In this document: positions 1 through 12,784 of the stretch, piece by piece
How the letters are laid out: the number at the start of each line of letters is the position of its first letter
Numbering within the stretch: the first letter of the stretch is position 1
Assembly: GCF_001659605.2 (NCBI RefSeq)
Contig: NC_035174.2
Span: 932,389 to 996,388 of the forward strand
Source: Manihot esculenta
Taxonomy: Eukaryota; Streptophyta; Magnoliopsida; Malpighiales; Euphorbiaceae
Reading direction: 5' to 3'
Length of the DNA stretch: 64,000 nucleotides
The notes under the pieces: model-generated
Told to the model about the DNA's origin: nothing
Seen by the model: the letters and a program-made list of their open reading frames with translations, nothing else
Databases searched by the model: none
Program-made: the position numbers and the translations under genes

Positions 1-3000
1 GCAATATTCGCCATTATTAATGATATAAAAATATTTAATTAATAGACAAAGCAACTAATTAAGGAACATGATGGTCCATTATTACTATTTGTAGGCCCAA
101 TATAAGCAGAGATGAGCACTGGATGGTTGATGGCACAATCATATTGCAGTGCAATAATAGCAAGTAGTAGTAAATGTTTGCTCTCCTACATTGGTCCAAT
201 GCGTTGGCTGATTCTTTGTAATGTCACCTTTCAAATCCTATCTGAATTGTCTTGTCTTTTTCACTGTAAGAATGTGAAGCTTTGAAAAGAGAGAAGAAAG
301 GTGAAATATACATAGACATACTACTCATATCTCTCTTGGTGGGCATCATTACTTTGGAATCACTTTTCATATATTATTTTAACCCATTACTTACTCCAAT
401 CACACATCTCTTCATCCTATCCATCCACATGGAGAATCCATTGCATTTGCTAGTTATCGTCTATGCCCACTTACGTATCTACCAAGCTGCGAGAATGATT
501 CATTTTAGTGGCCAGCTTTTCAGTGGTGCCTAATCTAAGACAAGAAGGAACTATTGCACCACTTTAGACAAAGTGGCAATTGATATGAGAGAGAAAAAGA
601 GCAATGATTTTACCAAAGATGGAGGAGTTGGGTTAGCGACCACAATCTCCAAAACCCCATTAATGGGGGATGACTGAGACTTGATCAAGCTCATAGCACA
701 TGAATCTATATATTGTGCCTAGTGGGGGAAGCTGATGTTTACACTTGCACATCAAATCTGCCAAACTAGAAAAAAGAATAGTTGCAACAGCTTCCCTTTG
801 CTTTTGCCTTTTTTGGTGCTAGCTGCTTTTTTACTAATGATAATAATATTTTTCCCTCCCTCACTGTGATGTTTCATCCATAGTGGGGGTTTTCAGGATT
901 CAAAATTGCAATAAATATTGTCTTTTTTTTTTTTTTTTTTTTTTAAAAAATCTTTAGCCTTACTCCACCCATCACACCAAATCCATCCACGTAAAGTAGA
1001 CTCATGGCAGGTCAAATAAATTCCCACATAAAGAAGAGAAAATATATATATGTAGATCCATTGTGAGAGATATGATTTTCTAGGTGAATAATGCTTTATG
1101 CCCCTTTTTTCTTTTGGGTTTGTGGATTGACCCACCATTTCCTTTTTCAAAAGAAAATTTTATTACCCTTTACACTTTCAACATTGTAGAATAAGATTGG
1201 TGGAGAGCATCATCAAAACACTAGCCAATCAATATTAATTACATTAATTAATATAGTGCTTACTTAATCAAAATATCATTTTATTGGCAAGAATTTCCGC
1301 ATTGGTTTCAAGTATTATACCATTTCCCTGTATTATAAATTAGCCCCTAGGAATTCTCCACCTTTAATTGGTTTCAGGGTAATCATACTTAATTAGAAAT
1401 GGCAACAAAGTCTGAGCTTGACATGCCCTATTTTGTATTGGCTTGTGACATGTGGGCCTAAGATAAAACCAAGAAAAAGAAAAGGGCAATCTAATCTAAG
1501 ATGGAGTAGAACATGAGAGAGAGAAGAGATGAGATGAAAGTTAAGGTTGCAATCATGGACCTCTTTGATTGAGATCCACATTCATATTCTATGCTTTGTT
1601 TTGGGCAAATATTAGTTTGGGAACCCCACCTTAATAGAGAAGAAACAAGAAAGAATAATGGGTTTATGTGAGCTAAGTGGACAACTTAGGTGACACACAT
1701 TTCCATCCCCTTTACGCTCTCACAAAAAGATAATAAAGGCATCAAAGCATGGACCTAAGATACTTGGCATTGGGTCAAGTGTCACTTTCCTCATAGTCGG
1801 CATTTGGTTGGGCCCGGTGAGTAGTGTGTAGCTGACGATGAATTGGAGCGAGCATTTACAATTTGAGTGCCTTGTTGGAATATGTATCATGTGAAGTCTT
1901 TATTGGAAGTATAGTAGTAGAAGTTGATGACCCACATGAAATTGATATGTGATTCTATAGGGAAAGGGGACCAAACCCCATTTCTAATTAAGCACTGCCC
2001 TCACTAATTTATTCACATTTCTCTTTCACTACAGCAAGCATATGGTATGGGGTTGTGTGTTTTCCTGTCTTTGCTTTGCTTGTCTTCTCACGGGATTATT
2101 ATTGTTTATTACATCTTTGGTTTCATTATTGTCAGATTGGGATTCCAATCCAATGTGCATTTCAACTAAACCCACACAATAATTTATATTTCTCCTTCTT
2201 CTTTTAAAAAAGATAAACAATTTTAATTTTAATTTTTTTTTTAAAAAAAAAAATCATTCTTACTAACTCAAATAATCCTATTAAATTATATCTATCCATT
2301 TTGTAACTACTATATGTCTCTTAAGATAGTGCTTTGAAAAAAATATTATTTTTTTTTAAATATAATTATCAAATGTTACATCTTCACCATCCCATAAATA
2401 AATCTAATGGCGGCCTAACATGGGATGGGACCCATATTCTAATTATGCACTATTGTTTTAATTGTATTTGATGGAGGCAACCCCACAAATAAATATATAA
2501 TTTTTACAATTCATTTAAGCCTAAATTGATTTCGTCAAAACCTATAATAATAAAGATGAGTCTCCCAATATTTTCGCTAAAGATAAAAGTATATCTTATT
2601 GCATGAAACACTCAACTTATCATTATTTTTTCCTTTTTCTTTTTAAAGCTCAACATATTCATTTCTATTTATACAAAGCACAAATTAATGATATTTTTTT
2701 TACCATTTATATATATAATTCTTAAGAGATTCATTTAGCTATAGATATCATCTCCTAAGTTTCTAAATATTTAATTCATTGTGAATTGAAAATGTAAAAT
2801 TTGTTGTCTTAAATTTAAGATGGGATTGAATTAAGAAATACAGTCAATTTGTTGATACTTCAAAGACAAATTTGAATTGTAGGCGCTCCGTTGACATCAT
2901 TATTTGGATTTGGCAGAGAAGAGGCAAAAATTCAATTATGCAATAAAATAATTTCAACAATTTATTGCAAAAAGTCGTTACATGCGATTTACACGAGATG

Positions 3001-4249
3001 CAAATAAATTAAATATTTTTTTTTAAAAAAAAAAGTTTATAATTAATAAAATATTTATTTTTTCTGAATGGAAAAATATAGCTTTTAAAATAGGAGATGT
3101 AGTAATTAAAATTAAAATTAAAATTGATTGATAAAATGATAGCATGTGCAGTAGTGGCCATTATGATGTTTGAATGGGCAATAAACCTACCAAAAAGAAA
3201 AGCATCATTCACCATTTCTTTTTATGGCAAAATGTTGTCCTAGTTTTTTATTAGATTCCTAGTCCAATTCTCACTTGCCCAACTCCCACTTGTCCTTTTT
3301 ACCATTTCATTATTAATCACACATAACTACTCAATACGGCAATGTTAATTTAATTTCACTTTTAATTTTAATTGAAACCGCATATTTTTATTACAGTTTT
3401 AATTAAATAGATTCAAGTATTGAAATATATTTATTATTAAATTAATAAATAATTTTAAATAAAATAATAATAATTATAAAAAATAAAAAATAAAAAGCAC
3501 CGGGGGATCCGATTCTAGAGTTAGGGAGGGGATGCCGGTCATAAAGGGACAGAGGGTACTGATAAGGTGGGCCCGGTGATCCTAAAAACAAAATCTCCTA
3601 TTATTTTAGTGTTGTCCTTGTTACTTTCTCCTTATTGAATGCTAACTTTGGAGTTTTGTGCGTGCTTACGTGGGTCCTTGGAAAAACTTTTTTTTTTTTT
3701 TTTATAAAAAAAAATTGTTTTCAGAAAATGGGCCATTTGATTAGTAGGCCAAATTTGAAGGTTGAAATGCTTGAATGAGAACTGAACGTGACTTGTAAAC
3801 AACTTGGACACATTTTCTATGCACGTACCACTATTATTGGAGGCCATGTAATATTCCCAATTCAATGGTTACCTTTATTGGAATTGACTTTTTATCATTT
3901 AGTACAAAAGCTTTTTTAGATTTTTCATTTACAAATCCTTGCTTTGCTTTTTCTTTTTCTAAATTGATAAAATTTCCTATAAGTAAATCAAAATTTTTAA
4001 AAAACTTGATACGCACAACAAGGGGAAACTTCTCAATATTCAGGCACCAAACCAAAGAAAATTAGTGAGTAAAAAAGGAAGCGATGATCTGCAAATGGGC
4101 AACAAACTTTTTAGCCTTTCAATGTTGAAATAAGAAGTTAATTTTGTATTAGAGTTGAACGTCTCTCTCATCACTTTCACTTTCACTTTCCCAGTTGCGT
4201 TACATGCCAATCCTAGGCCTGCCTAACTTTTGTCTTTTTCTTCTTCTCA
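1..4249. other. Intergenic, AT-rich; no gene seen
   Basis: Both strands hold only short unrelated open frames, broken by poly-A/T runs (for example 921-944, 2230-2252 and 3679-3713). No known protein domain, tRNA or rRNA could be recognised. A slightly GC-richer patch near 3500-3600 has no identified function. Confidence 0.6.
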
Positions 4250-4252
4250 AAG

Positions 4253-4395
4253 TATAAATTTCTCCATCAAACACCCATCTTCAACCTTCATCAATAATCA
4301 CTACTTACTACTTAGCAATGCCCATTAGCGGGATAACTCTATGGTACTTTTTTAACATATATTATATTTGTAATTTTCTCGAATTTTATGTTTGA
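4253..4395 (+). promoter_or_regulatory. Promoter-like TATA box with CA-rich leader and a 25-codon frame
   Basis: TATAAAT at 4253-4259 is followed about 60 bp later by a C/A-rich, leader-like stretch and an ATG at 4318. The frame from that ATG is only 25 codons and stops at 4395. The arrangement looks like a plant core promoter, but no continuing exon was recognised downstream. It could be a dead gene start, an unspliced first exon or chance. Confidence 0.2.
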
Positions 4396-6320
4396 AATTT
4401 TCAAAATTTCAATGGATGGTTTCCCATAAGTAAATAATAGTGGAGGCAGAGGAAAAGGCCAAGGGTGGTATGGTTTAGCTTTTGATAACAGTCCTTATTG
4501 ACAAAGACAAAAGAGGCAGCAGACTAACGTGCCTCCTTCGTTCATCACTATTCTCAACAAACTTGCACGCTAACCTGCGCTACACATTCAATATATCGTC
4601 ATCATCATTTCACGATTTTTTAGACGCCTTATTTATTTTATACTCTCCTAATGTAACGTTCACAGCGAAGATAACTGAAAATAATGATAACGTCGTCGTC
4701 TAGAATACGCCAACCCATGATGCATATATTACGTTACTTTAGGTCTTATCTATTTTACCTTTTCTTGACTCTTTCGGTGGGCCTCCAACCACCCATTCTC
4801 ATGTCCTTTTCTTCCTTTATTTCTCATTTATTTTCTTCGTATTTATGCCATGTAGCGGTTTGGAAGAAAAGACCGGATAATAGAGATTACTGTTTACTCT
4901 TGTATTAAACTGTTAATCCGATTTGATGATTTCATCCAGTTTAGATTGCTATTTTAAAAATACTGCATATGTCAAATCTAGGGATAACAATGAGTAGATT
5001 ATTTTTGATACCTTTCGATTAAATTTTAATAATATAAATTTAAATTTAAAAAATAATATTTATTATTTTAAATTTTATTTATAGAGTATTTACTATTGAG
5101 ATCTGTTTATATAAATAATTTAATATAAAAATATAGATTTCATAATAATATTTATAGTTATTATATTTTTTTTAAAAATAAAATTTAAATAATTTTTAGA
5201 AATATTAAATTTTTTAAATAAAAATTATTAAAAATATATATAAAATTAAACAAATTCAAATTTATTCAATAATAGTAATTAAATTTAAAATAAATTCAGA
5301 TAATTTAAATTAATTTTTAATTAAATTTAAAATAATTTAAATGTTATTAATATAAATTAAATTTAAATTCAAATAATTTAATTTTTATAACTATTTCATA
5401 TTCACATTTCTAGTCAAACTAAAGCACCGGGAAGTAAAAAACTCGAACGCTCTTGGAACCGTTCTGATCAAATCGGTCTAATCGTCAAATTGATTATTTA
5501 ATGCAATTGAGTTTGATTTGAGAACCGCCATGTTGGTTGGCCAGAGCCACGTAAAAGTAAGAAACAAGAAAAAGTGTTTTTCTTTTTTGCCCCCAGAGTT
5601 CCTCTTTTTGCACAAACACATCCAGTGATCACTGATGAACGAGCGTTTCATCAGACAGGAGAAAAGTAAAATCGTGCGCACGGAAGATAAGTGCTACTAC
5701 TGCCACTACATAATAACAGCGACATTTGCGCGCGTTCTACGTGTCAGCTTTTGCCTCGCACCTGTCCCTTTCTTGTTCTCGTTGACTACACGGGTTGCTC
5801 TCCAAGCGTGACCTCACGCGCATTTCACCTAAGGCCTAATCACCGTCCCATCTGTCGGGTAGATGCGTAATCTAGGGTGTCGGGTCCCATATTTCCCTCC
5901 CACGCTCCCACTTCTAACTTATTTCGCTTCCCTTGCACCTTTGCAAAAATACGCCGGCTTATCCACATTTTTGTCAAAATTAAATTTATTTATTTAGCTT
6001 CTTTTTTTCTTTTAACCAATACAAGTAACAGCATCCTCGGTTTAATTATTCCTCAGCCAAAAATTAGCCAAATCTTTTGCAGCTTTTTCTCCAACGAAAA
6101 TACCAAGCAAAATTTGGAAAATGCAACCTCCCTTGTTCAGCAAGTGGGCAAAACCAGAACACAAACCGAACGAAACAAACGAAAATTGTAAATGCAATAA
6201 AAGAATCATCATTCTAACTAATCCACAACGGCAATGAAATTAACCTTTTTTTTTTGTGTTTTCTTGAATTTTCTTTTTTGTTTTTTAGGAATTCTATCGT
6301 TTTTCTGGTGCTTTGGTCAC
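4396..6320. other. Intergenic, including a very AT-rich block
   Basis: From 4990 to 5400 the sequence is almost entirely A and T, made of iterated AAATTTAAA-like words, so it is low-complexity. The GC-richer part from 5400 to 6240 carries a 104-codon open frame with no recognised domain, and I do not call it a gene. The downstream end probably contains the 3' UTR of the minus-strand RING gene. Confidence 0.5.
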
Positions 6321-7533
6321 TCATGACATGTTAACAAGGAAACTGGCATTCTTGGTGGCTTTACAGATTGGGCAAGCATTGAGACTAGACCCACAAACAG
6401 TGCAGAGGCACAGATGCCTGCATGGCAATAGCAACACACACGATTCCTCCTTCCCACAGTTCCTGCAGAGCCTACTAATTGTGTCCTTATCCAGCATCCC
6501 CCCACTTACCAACGTACACCGTTCCGATAACTTATCCCCCTCGCCGCCACCGCTGCTGCCACAGCATGACTGGGCATCGTCCATTTCTGCTGCCGTTTCG
6601 CCTAATCCTGCGCCTCGGGTGCGCTCGTCCATAACCTGCGCTGCCAGGACTTGTTCCAGGTTTGTCCTTAGGGCATTGGCCGTGGCCTCGTTGGTTTGTG
6701 CCAGGTCTCGCCATATTTGGTTCTCTATGCACAAGGATTTCACCCTCTCTTCCAGTGCCCAATTTAATTTACCTATCTTCTCGATTTCTTCTTCTTTTGC
6801 CCTTAGCGTCTTCAGCATTCCTTCCTCTATTGCCTCTATTATCCTTCTCGCTTGTCTCTTTCTCCTGTCTTCCAACTCCATCCTCACTTTCTCCATCTAT
6901 ACAATTATAACATTCAAACTTAATTAAACCGATTACTCATCAACATCTTTCGTATTAAAAAAAAGATTAAAACGATAACATTGAAAGATACGTACATGTT
7001 GAGAAATAAGGCGATCGATGTCTAGTTGCTGTTGCTCGATCTGGAGGGAGAGGTCTTGGCCTAGAAAGGAGAAGGGAGAAGCAGTCTTGATGAGTTGGGG
7101 AGTTGGGCATGGGAGAAGAGGACTGATAGATTCTCTTGGGCGCTTTCTGGACATAGGCAGATTGTAGTTGTAGGTGAGGCCGCTTTCAGATTTGATTGGT
7201 GTTTTTTGAGGGATTGAATCTGTGTTTACGGAACTGTACATGGGAAGCAGAGTCTCTGCAGTTGTAGTTCCTGATAATGGAACTCGATATCCCATCTGTG
7301 GGTTGTAGATATTCGAATTTGCTTCAATATGATTCATTATTTCCCTGTAAATTCATCACCAGATAGGAGGAGGAGGTTACCCTCAAGAATAGAATCGCGC
7401 GTTCAGACGCACATTGACATACCATATACATAGATAAGAGAGAGAAAAAAAAAAAAAAAAAGAAGAAGAAAAAGTACCTGTTGCCTAAGAGTTGTGAAGG
7501 GAAGAGATTGAGATGCCGGGCTTCTACAGCCAT
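6321..7533 (-). CDS. BOI-related RING-type E3 ubiquitin ligase
   Basis: Three exons on the minus strand: 7533-7478, 7344-6996 and 6896-6321. They join in phase to 326 codons plus stop. The family (Arabidopsis BOI and the BRG proteins) are cytoplasmic/nuclear E3 ligases acting in stress, cell-death and DELLA/gibberellin signalling. The protein opens with the typical MAVEARHLNLFPSQLLGN motif. Residues about 55-130 are low-complexity, and a long charged coiled coil follows at about 110-230 (SLQIEQQQLDIDRLI, then KLNWALEERVKSL). The C-terminal RING is IAP-like C3HC4: C279, C282, C294, H296, C300, C303, C310 and C313, with CPIC at 310-313. All zinc ligands are present, so it should be an active ligase. 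The donors read cag/gtac and cat/gtacgt; the acceptors are ttacag and tatag. Intron 1 begins with a long pyrimidine run. Which BOI/BRG paralogue it matches cannot be settled here. Confidence 0.93.
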
Positions 7534-7867
7534 GGGAAAATGAAGATGAAGATAAAGATGAAGATGAAGAAGATGCTTTGGATTTGGTTTCTGCTGTGTG
7601 TTGCTTTAAAGGCAGTGTCGTTGTATGCCTTCCGTTTCGCTTTCTTGGATTAGTGGTTGGTTTTGTAGTGCTTTGTTTTTTAGAGAAGAACAAAGGGGTG
7701 AGAAAATGAACAAGGGGGCATGCAATAAGAGGTGGCAATGCTGTATCCGTATGGTGGGGTTTATTTAGGGTTTGGTTTGGTCTAGAGAGAGAAAGCTAGG
7801 CATGGAGAGAATCAAATCAAAACACAAATAATACTTCTAGATAGTTTTGATAATATTATTATATAGA

Positions 7868-7890
7868 TATAGGAGAGAGAGAGAGAGATA
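7868..7890. repeat. (GA)n microsatellite upstream of the BOI-like gene
   Basis: A GA dinucleotide run lies about 340 bp upstream of the BOI-like start codon. Read in the gene's sense it is a CT-rich tract, common in plant leaders and promoters. Confidence 0.7.
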
Positions 7891-8188
7891 GATTTCCACG
7901 GTTGGTTTGGGTTCTTTTGTCTATTTTAGGATTCGGTTACAATGAAAACCCCATCCTCCCTACTGGACTCCAATTCTGTAACGAACAGAGTTCCTGGTAA
8001 CTCCGTAGTTACAGCCATTTTCCAGGGGCATTTACGGAATATTAATCACTATCAATTATCATGGGGTAACTGGCTTCATTGTAAAATTAAAAAAGTAATA
8101 GTAATAATAAAAAGTCTGTTGGAGATTTTAATATAACTGACAAGCAGCAGGGGCATCTGCCACGAACTCAGCTGCCCACTGGAGCCAG

Positions 8189-8245
8189 CCACGTTGACAC
8201 AGTGAACAACGTGGCGAGGGTAAGGGGGTCCACGAATACACGTGT
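8189..8245. promoter_or_regulatory. Cluster of ACGT-core (G-box-like) sites with an inverted repeat
   Basis: CCACGTTG at 8189-8196 and CAACGTGG at 8207-8214 form a perfect 8-bp inverted repeat with a 10-bp spacer. The palindrome ACACGTGT follows at 8238-8245. ACGT cores are binding sites for plant bZIP and bHLH factors, including ABA-response factors. The cluster lies about 660-710 bp upstream of the BOI-like start codon, so it could regulate that gene. That link is an inference. Confidence 0.4.
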
Positions 8246-11200
8246 GGGACAGGGTAAAACAGAACTCAGTGAAGAGGATAAAGACAAAAGCAGGCAGTGT
8301 GGGCCCAAGAGAGATTGGATTGTTGTCAAGATAAAAGGGAACTAATAATAAATAAGGGGGGCGTTGAGAAAAGGCGGTACGGTGTACCCAGTCAGAGTCA
8401 GGAAACTTTGGCAGTTTCTCTCTTTACTAACCCTTCCTCCCCGCTTCTGATTTTTTCTGATTTAAGACACGTTAATTCTTGCTGGTCGCATGGGAAACGT
8501 TGGCTTAGCTTTGGCATTTTCCCCTGCTACGTGGCTACCTTTCAGTTTCCCTTGCCAAGCCACAGATAAATTTCTTCACCGCTCCATCCAAATTTATTCA
8601 TTTAAATACATAACTTCACAATTTCATTTATTTTATTTTAATTTGTTAATCTTATCTTAATAGTTTTTTTTAATATTCCACAATTGCTTGCTTGATTTGC
8701 CTCGGAAGCAACAACTTTTCAACAGAGCGTAGTTACCAAAATTTTGTTGATATCTCGAATTGGATTTCCACATTTAGGGCCTACATTGATGCAATTGATG
8801 AATTGTATTTGGGAATTATTGACTAAATCTTTAATAATTGACCAATCAATTCTCTAACTAAGTTTCCCAATTAAGCTCATGCCATTAGAATTGTATACGT
8901 AGTTCTCAGTCTTCTGACAATTTAAGCTTTGTTAATGCGATTATTAATAAACACCTTGGCAAATTAAGCAATAAATCAAACCACTATTATTATTGCCTAT
9001 AAATTACTATTTTACAAGTTCAATGAACGATTGTGATAGTTATCCGATTTTGACCTTTGTGCACATCAAATTTATTAGTATTGTTTAAGTGTTGAAGCAA
9101 GCCATGTTGAGTTTAAATTTATTAGGCAACTTTGATTTAAATTTATTGTCATCGTGCTATAGGAATCTAATCACACTTCAGCTTAATTAATTTCTAATCC
9201 ATTAACCTATCTCATTAATTAATTGTCATATTCCATCTGATTTATCAAGATATAATTATTATAAAAGAGACGTTGAATTAGCATAAATAAAGATTAATTT
9301 GTAAATCACAATCTAAAATATTTCATTTTTACATTGTATTTTTAAACTTAATTTTAATATTGTTAGATGAACGGGCTACAATTAAAAGGACAAAACGACA
9401 AATAAATCTGTCAACTAACCCAAAAATTTGACCTATTAGGCAAGGGGTTATGGTTGCTGACACTGTTGTCTGATGTTAATATAATAATACAAAAGATTAG
9501 TATATAAACACTAATAATAGCTGTTGAGCTCCAGCAACTGCAAGTATTGGGGCTGTATGGGTAAAGTCGTAAAGATACAATAAAAAGCAAGGCATGATTA
9601 TAAGATAACACACGCCGGATGAGGCAGGCCGTACAGACACAGGGCCACGCTGCATTAAAAATAAAACACCTTGGCTTGGACTTGGCTCTTCTTTCCCATC
9701 TCACTATTTAATAAGATTTTCTTTTTTTTAAACAAAAAAAAAGAAATCCTTTAATTTCTTAATTGAAAATTTTGGACCTTTTAACAATAAAAATAATTTA
9801 AATCGAAAACGATGAAATCTAAAATATTAATAGTTTTTTTTTTCCATAAAAATTATGCTAATATGTAGGTGACGTGAATATAGATACATATATAATTACA
9901 CGATTTAAAGAAAATTGAAGAGGGAGATGGCGGGACCCCACAAGATGAAAGGTTAGATGAAAAGTAGCTAGCTAGATGGATGGATTCGGCGTCCCCTTTT
10001 CCTCACCTTTCTCTTTTATTCTATAGCTCTATTATTGCATGCATCAAGCCAACCATATTTCGACCACTCTTTCGTTTAACCTCCACCGAAATTGAAAATA
10101 AAAGAACATCGTAGAAAAAAGCAAAGTGAAAAATCATAAAGTTATGGAAAAAAGAAGTAATGGATCACAACCCATCTCAAATTCTCCTACTTTATTGTAG
10201 AGAAAGAAAGAAAGAAAGAAAAGAGTAGTAAATTGGACGGCTATGATTGCTGTATGCATGTTGTCATGATAAATTAAGACAGTAGAAGTCCTTAATATAT
10301 GAAAAAAGAAGAAGAAAAGAATATAAAATATCATGTTTATGTCTGTGGTTCCCCTCCTTTTAGGGCAAAAATGTATATATACTGCATCTTGACTTGATGT
10401 GGGAGTTTTCTTTATGCTTTGAGGAGTTTTCTTTATCTTTTCTTCCATTCAACTTAAAGTTGGTGGCTTTGTATTGTACATGTGATCTCCACCCTTTTTT
10501 AAGTCTCACCTTATGGGAATCTCTCCTTGTTTTAGCTTTTGGAGAATCTCATTCATCACTCCCGCAAATCCACAAATGCTTTGAAAATGTCAGCTACTGC
10601 TAATACTGCATTTGTAATTTATTAATTAAATAAATTAAAGGAAAGATCAGGCATATGGTAATGGTCTAGCAAGTGTTGATGATAATTAATGAATGAGGTT
10701 CCTCACAGCAAAGCAAGGAAAAAGAAAACAATACTCTCACTTTCTTCTTTCTCTTTATTATTTATATTAATTTTGCAATTTGCTGCTCATGGGTCAGTTG
10801 AACTATCATTATTTCTTGTGTTTGAAACATACCTTACTTGTACTCGGGATTCTTAGAGAGGTTAGCTTTGCATCTCCACCAGAAAATTTGACCGATAGGT
10901 TAACAGAGGAGGGAAAAGAAGAAGTGGGGTTGAAAGATTTGAGAGATAGAGAGAGATACAGAGAATGCATTAATGGATATGTGGACCCCCAAAGATAAAA
11001 GTAGGGTACTTGATTCTATTTATCTTCACCGATATGGCATCGTGTGCATTTACTCATCAATTTGATGGGTGGGGTGGGATACGCACCACATAGCCTTCTC
11101 CCTTTGATTACATTTAATATAATTAATTGAAGTCTTTCTTTGTATAATAATTGAAGCAAAAATAAATACTACAACAACAGATGCCGAGAAAGATGAGTAG

Positions 11201-12424
11201 GAGAGATCAAAGTTGGATTGAATATGAGGGGTGGGAGTGATGAACTTTGGAAAAGACATAAAATACTAGAGGAAGTACACGTTTCTCAATGCACCATCTC
11301 TGTGTTTTCTATGCACCAAAAACTTCTCATTTCTCAGCTGGCCTTCATGTTTCCATGTGCATATCCATGCTTTGTCCACATATCGACAGGTACTTCTTTC
11401 GCATTCATTTCCTACACGTATTGTTTGGGAGATGGCAGATGCTAGAGAGCTCTGCACCACCTCTCTTCCAATGAAAACTACTTGACATTTTATTACATAT
11501 AATATTTGTATTGTATTATTCATGGTTGTTGGTTGACCCAATTGAGCATTAATTAGACAATTGCTCCTTCTTGTCATCCTTGTCTGAATTTTAGATGGGC
11601 ATTCATTACTTTTCTCACATCTATGCAAGTTTCTTGTGGGAACGCTCGTGACCATATCCACCCTACATATATATAGAGTTCTCAACCGTTTCTCACGCCA
11701 AGAATGATTGAATAATATTTAATGGAGGATTCTATTCTCATAAATGTTACAAATTATGGCTATTAATATCTTTTAATTTTATCAAAGTCGCTAAGTGATA
11801 ATATTCTTTGCACAATTTTGATGATATGATACAATACATAGCAGGCTATGTGCCTTACTGTACATATATATATATATATATTTTAAAATACTGGTTCAAG
11901 TATATGATCATAAAGGCACTTGGTGGTTGTTGAGCCTTTGTTGATGACTATTTCCTTATAATCACATGAATTCAACCTCCTTACTTTTCTTTTTTTAAAC
12001 CCATCTTCGTCCTTCGACAAAAAAAAAAAAACACATCTTTGTCAACTCAAAATGCTTAATTGTCGATCATATGCAATCGAATATTTTGGAGCCATATAAT
12101 TGACCACGTCCACAACTACAAGCTACCGACATACTTCAGAAGAATTTGTGGATAATGGGCCTTTAACCATTTCATAGTTGCTCCAGAAATTTGTTGGCTC
12201 AGCTGAAGAAAATTTGAATATATCCTGTTAACAACTTAAGAGGGCCATTTCTTGGCTTGAAATATATACAAAATTGCACAAGTACAAGGTAATGCCACAA
12301 GCAATTGACGGGGCCTTTGTTGAACTTCTACCACCCAATGTGGCCGTCCTTTCTAGTCTCTAGTAAACCCCGTCCCAGAAGCAAAGTTTCTTTCCGTTTA
12401 CTACAAATAAACATTCAGGACCCG
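8246..12424. other. Intergenic; no gene recognised
   Basis: Contains scattered short frames, a (GAAA)n tract at 10201-10222 and a (TA)n run near 11864-11881. None of the open frames (longest about 140 codons) shows a recognisable domain, compositional bias or plausible splice extension. I see no RNA gene. Confidence 0.55.
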
Positions 12425-12784
12425 CCCTATATACCTACACTTTCCTTTTTGTAACCCTATCTCACAAAACTTTCTCTGGTGGTAGTTACTAATGGCTCTC
12501 TACGATGAGCAACAAATTCCTAGTCAGTATAACACAACATTTTAATTCAAAACATGATGGATTCTTTTGATTTAATGTGTACTGATAATATTACATGGTC
12601 TGCAGCTATATATCCGCCGCCCGTGACATCATTTCCACCAGCAGCAGCTCATCCAATGGTGCACGCACAAGATCACAATGCCTTACAACCACCACCACCA
12701 CAATTGTTTATCCCACAAACGATGGTCCAGGCTACCCGAATTACATACCCCTTAAGCTGTAGAGACCAAAAGGAAGGGTGGTGA
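12425..12784 (+). other. Possible small or degenerate transcription unit
   Basis: CCTATATA at 12425-12432 resembles a TATA box and is followed by a pyrimidine-rich leader. A 17-codon frame starts at 12492 and a 76-codon frame at 12554-12784 (MMDSFDLMCTDNITW..., Pro-rich in the middle, with PPPP near residue 48). The short upstream frame could act as a uORF. I do not recognise the protein and no further exon could be joined. It may be a short real gene, the first exon of an unrecognised gene, or chance. Confidence 0.2.

Noticed and set aside
5877..6191. 104-codon plus-strand frame
   Set aside because: No recognisable domain, no codon bias and no splice partner; compatible with chance.
6313..6927. 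A 204-codon plus-strand open frame opposite the BOI-like gene
   Set aside because: It is the antisense shadow of exon 3, which has a clear RING domain on the minus strand.
10780..10998. 72-codon frame starting with a hydrophobic, signal-like segment
   Set aside because: The N-terminus looks signal-like but the rest has no known peptide motif or Cys pattern, and a chance frame is as likely.
11266..11685. 139-codon minus-strand frame
   Set aside because: Composition and lack of any family similarity point to a chance frame.
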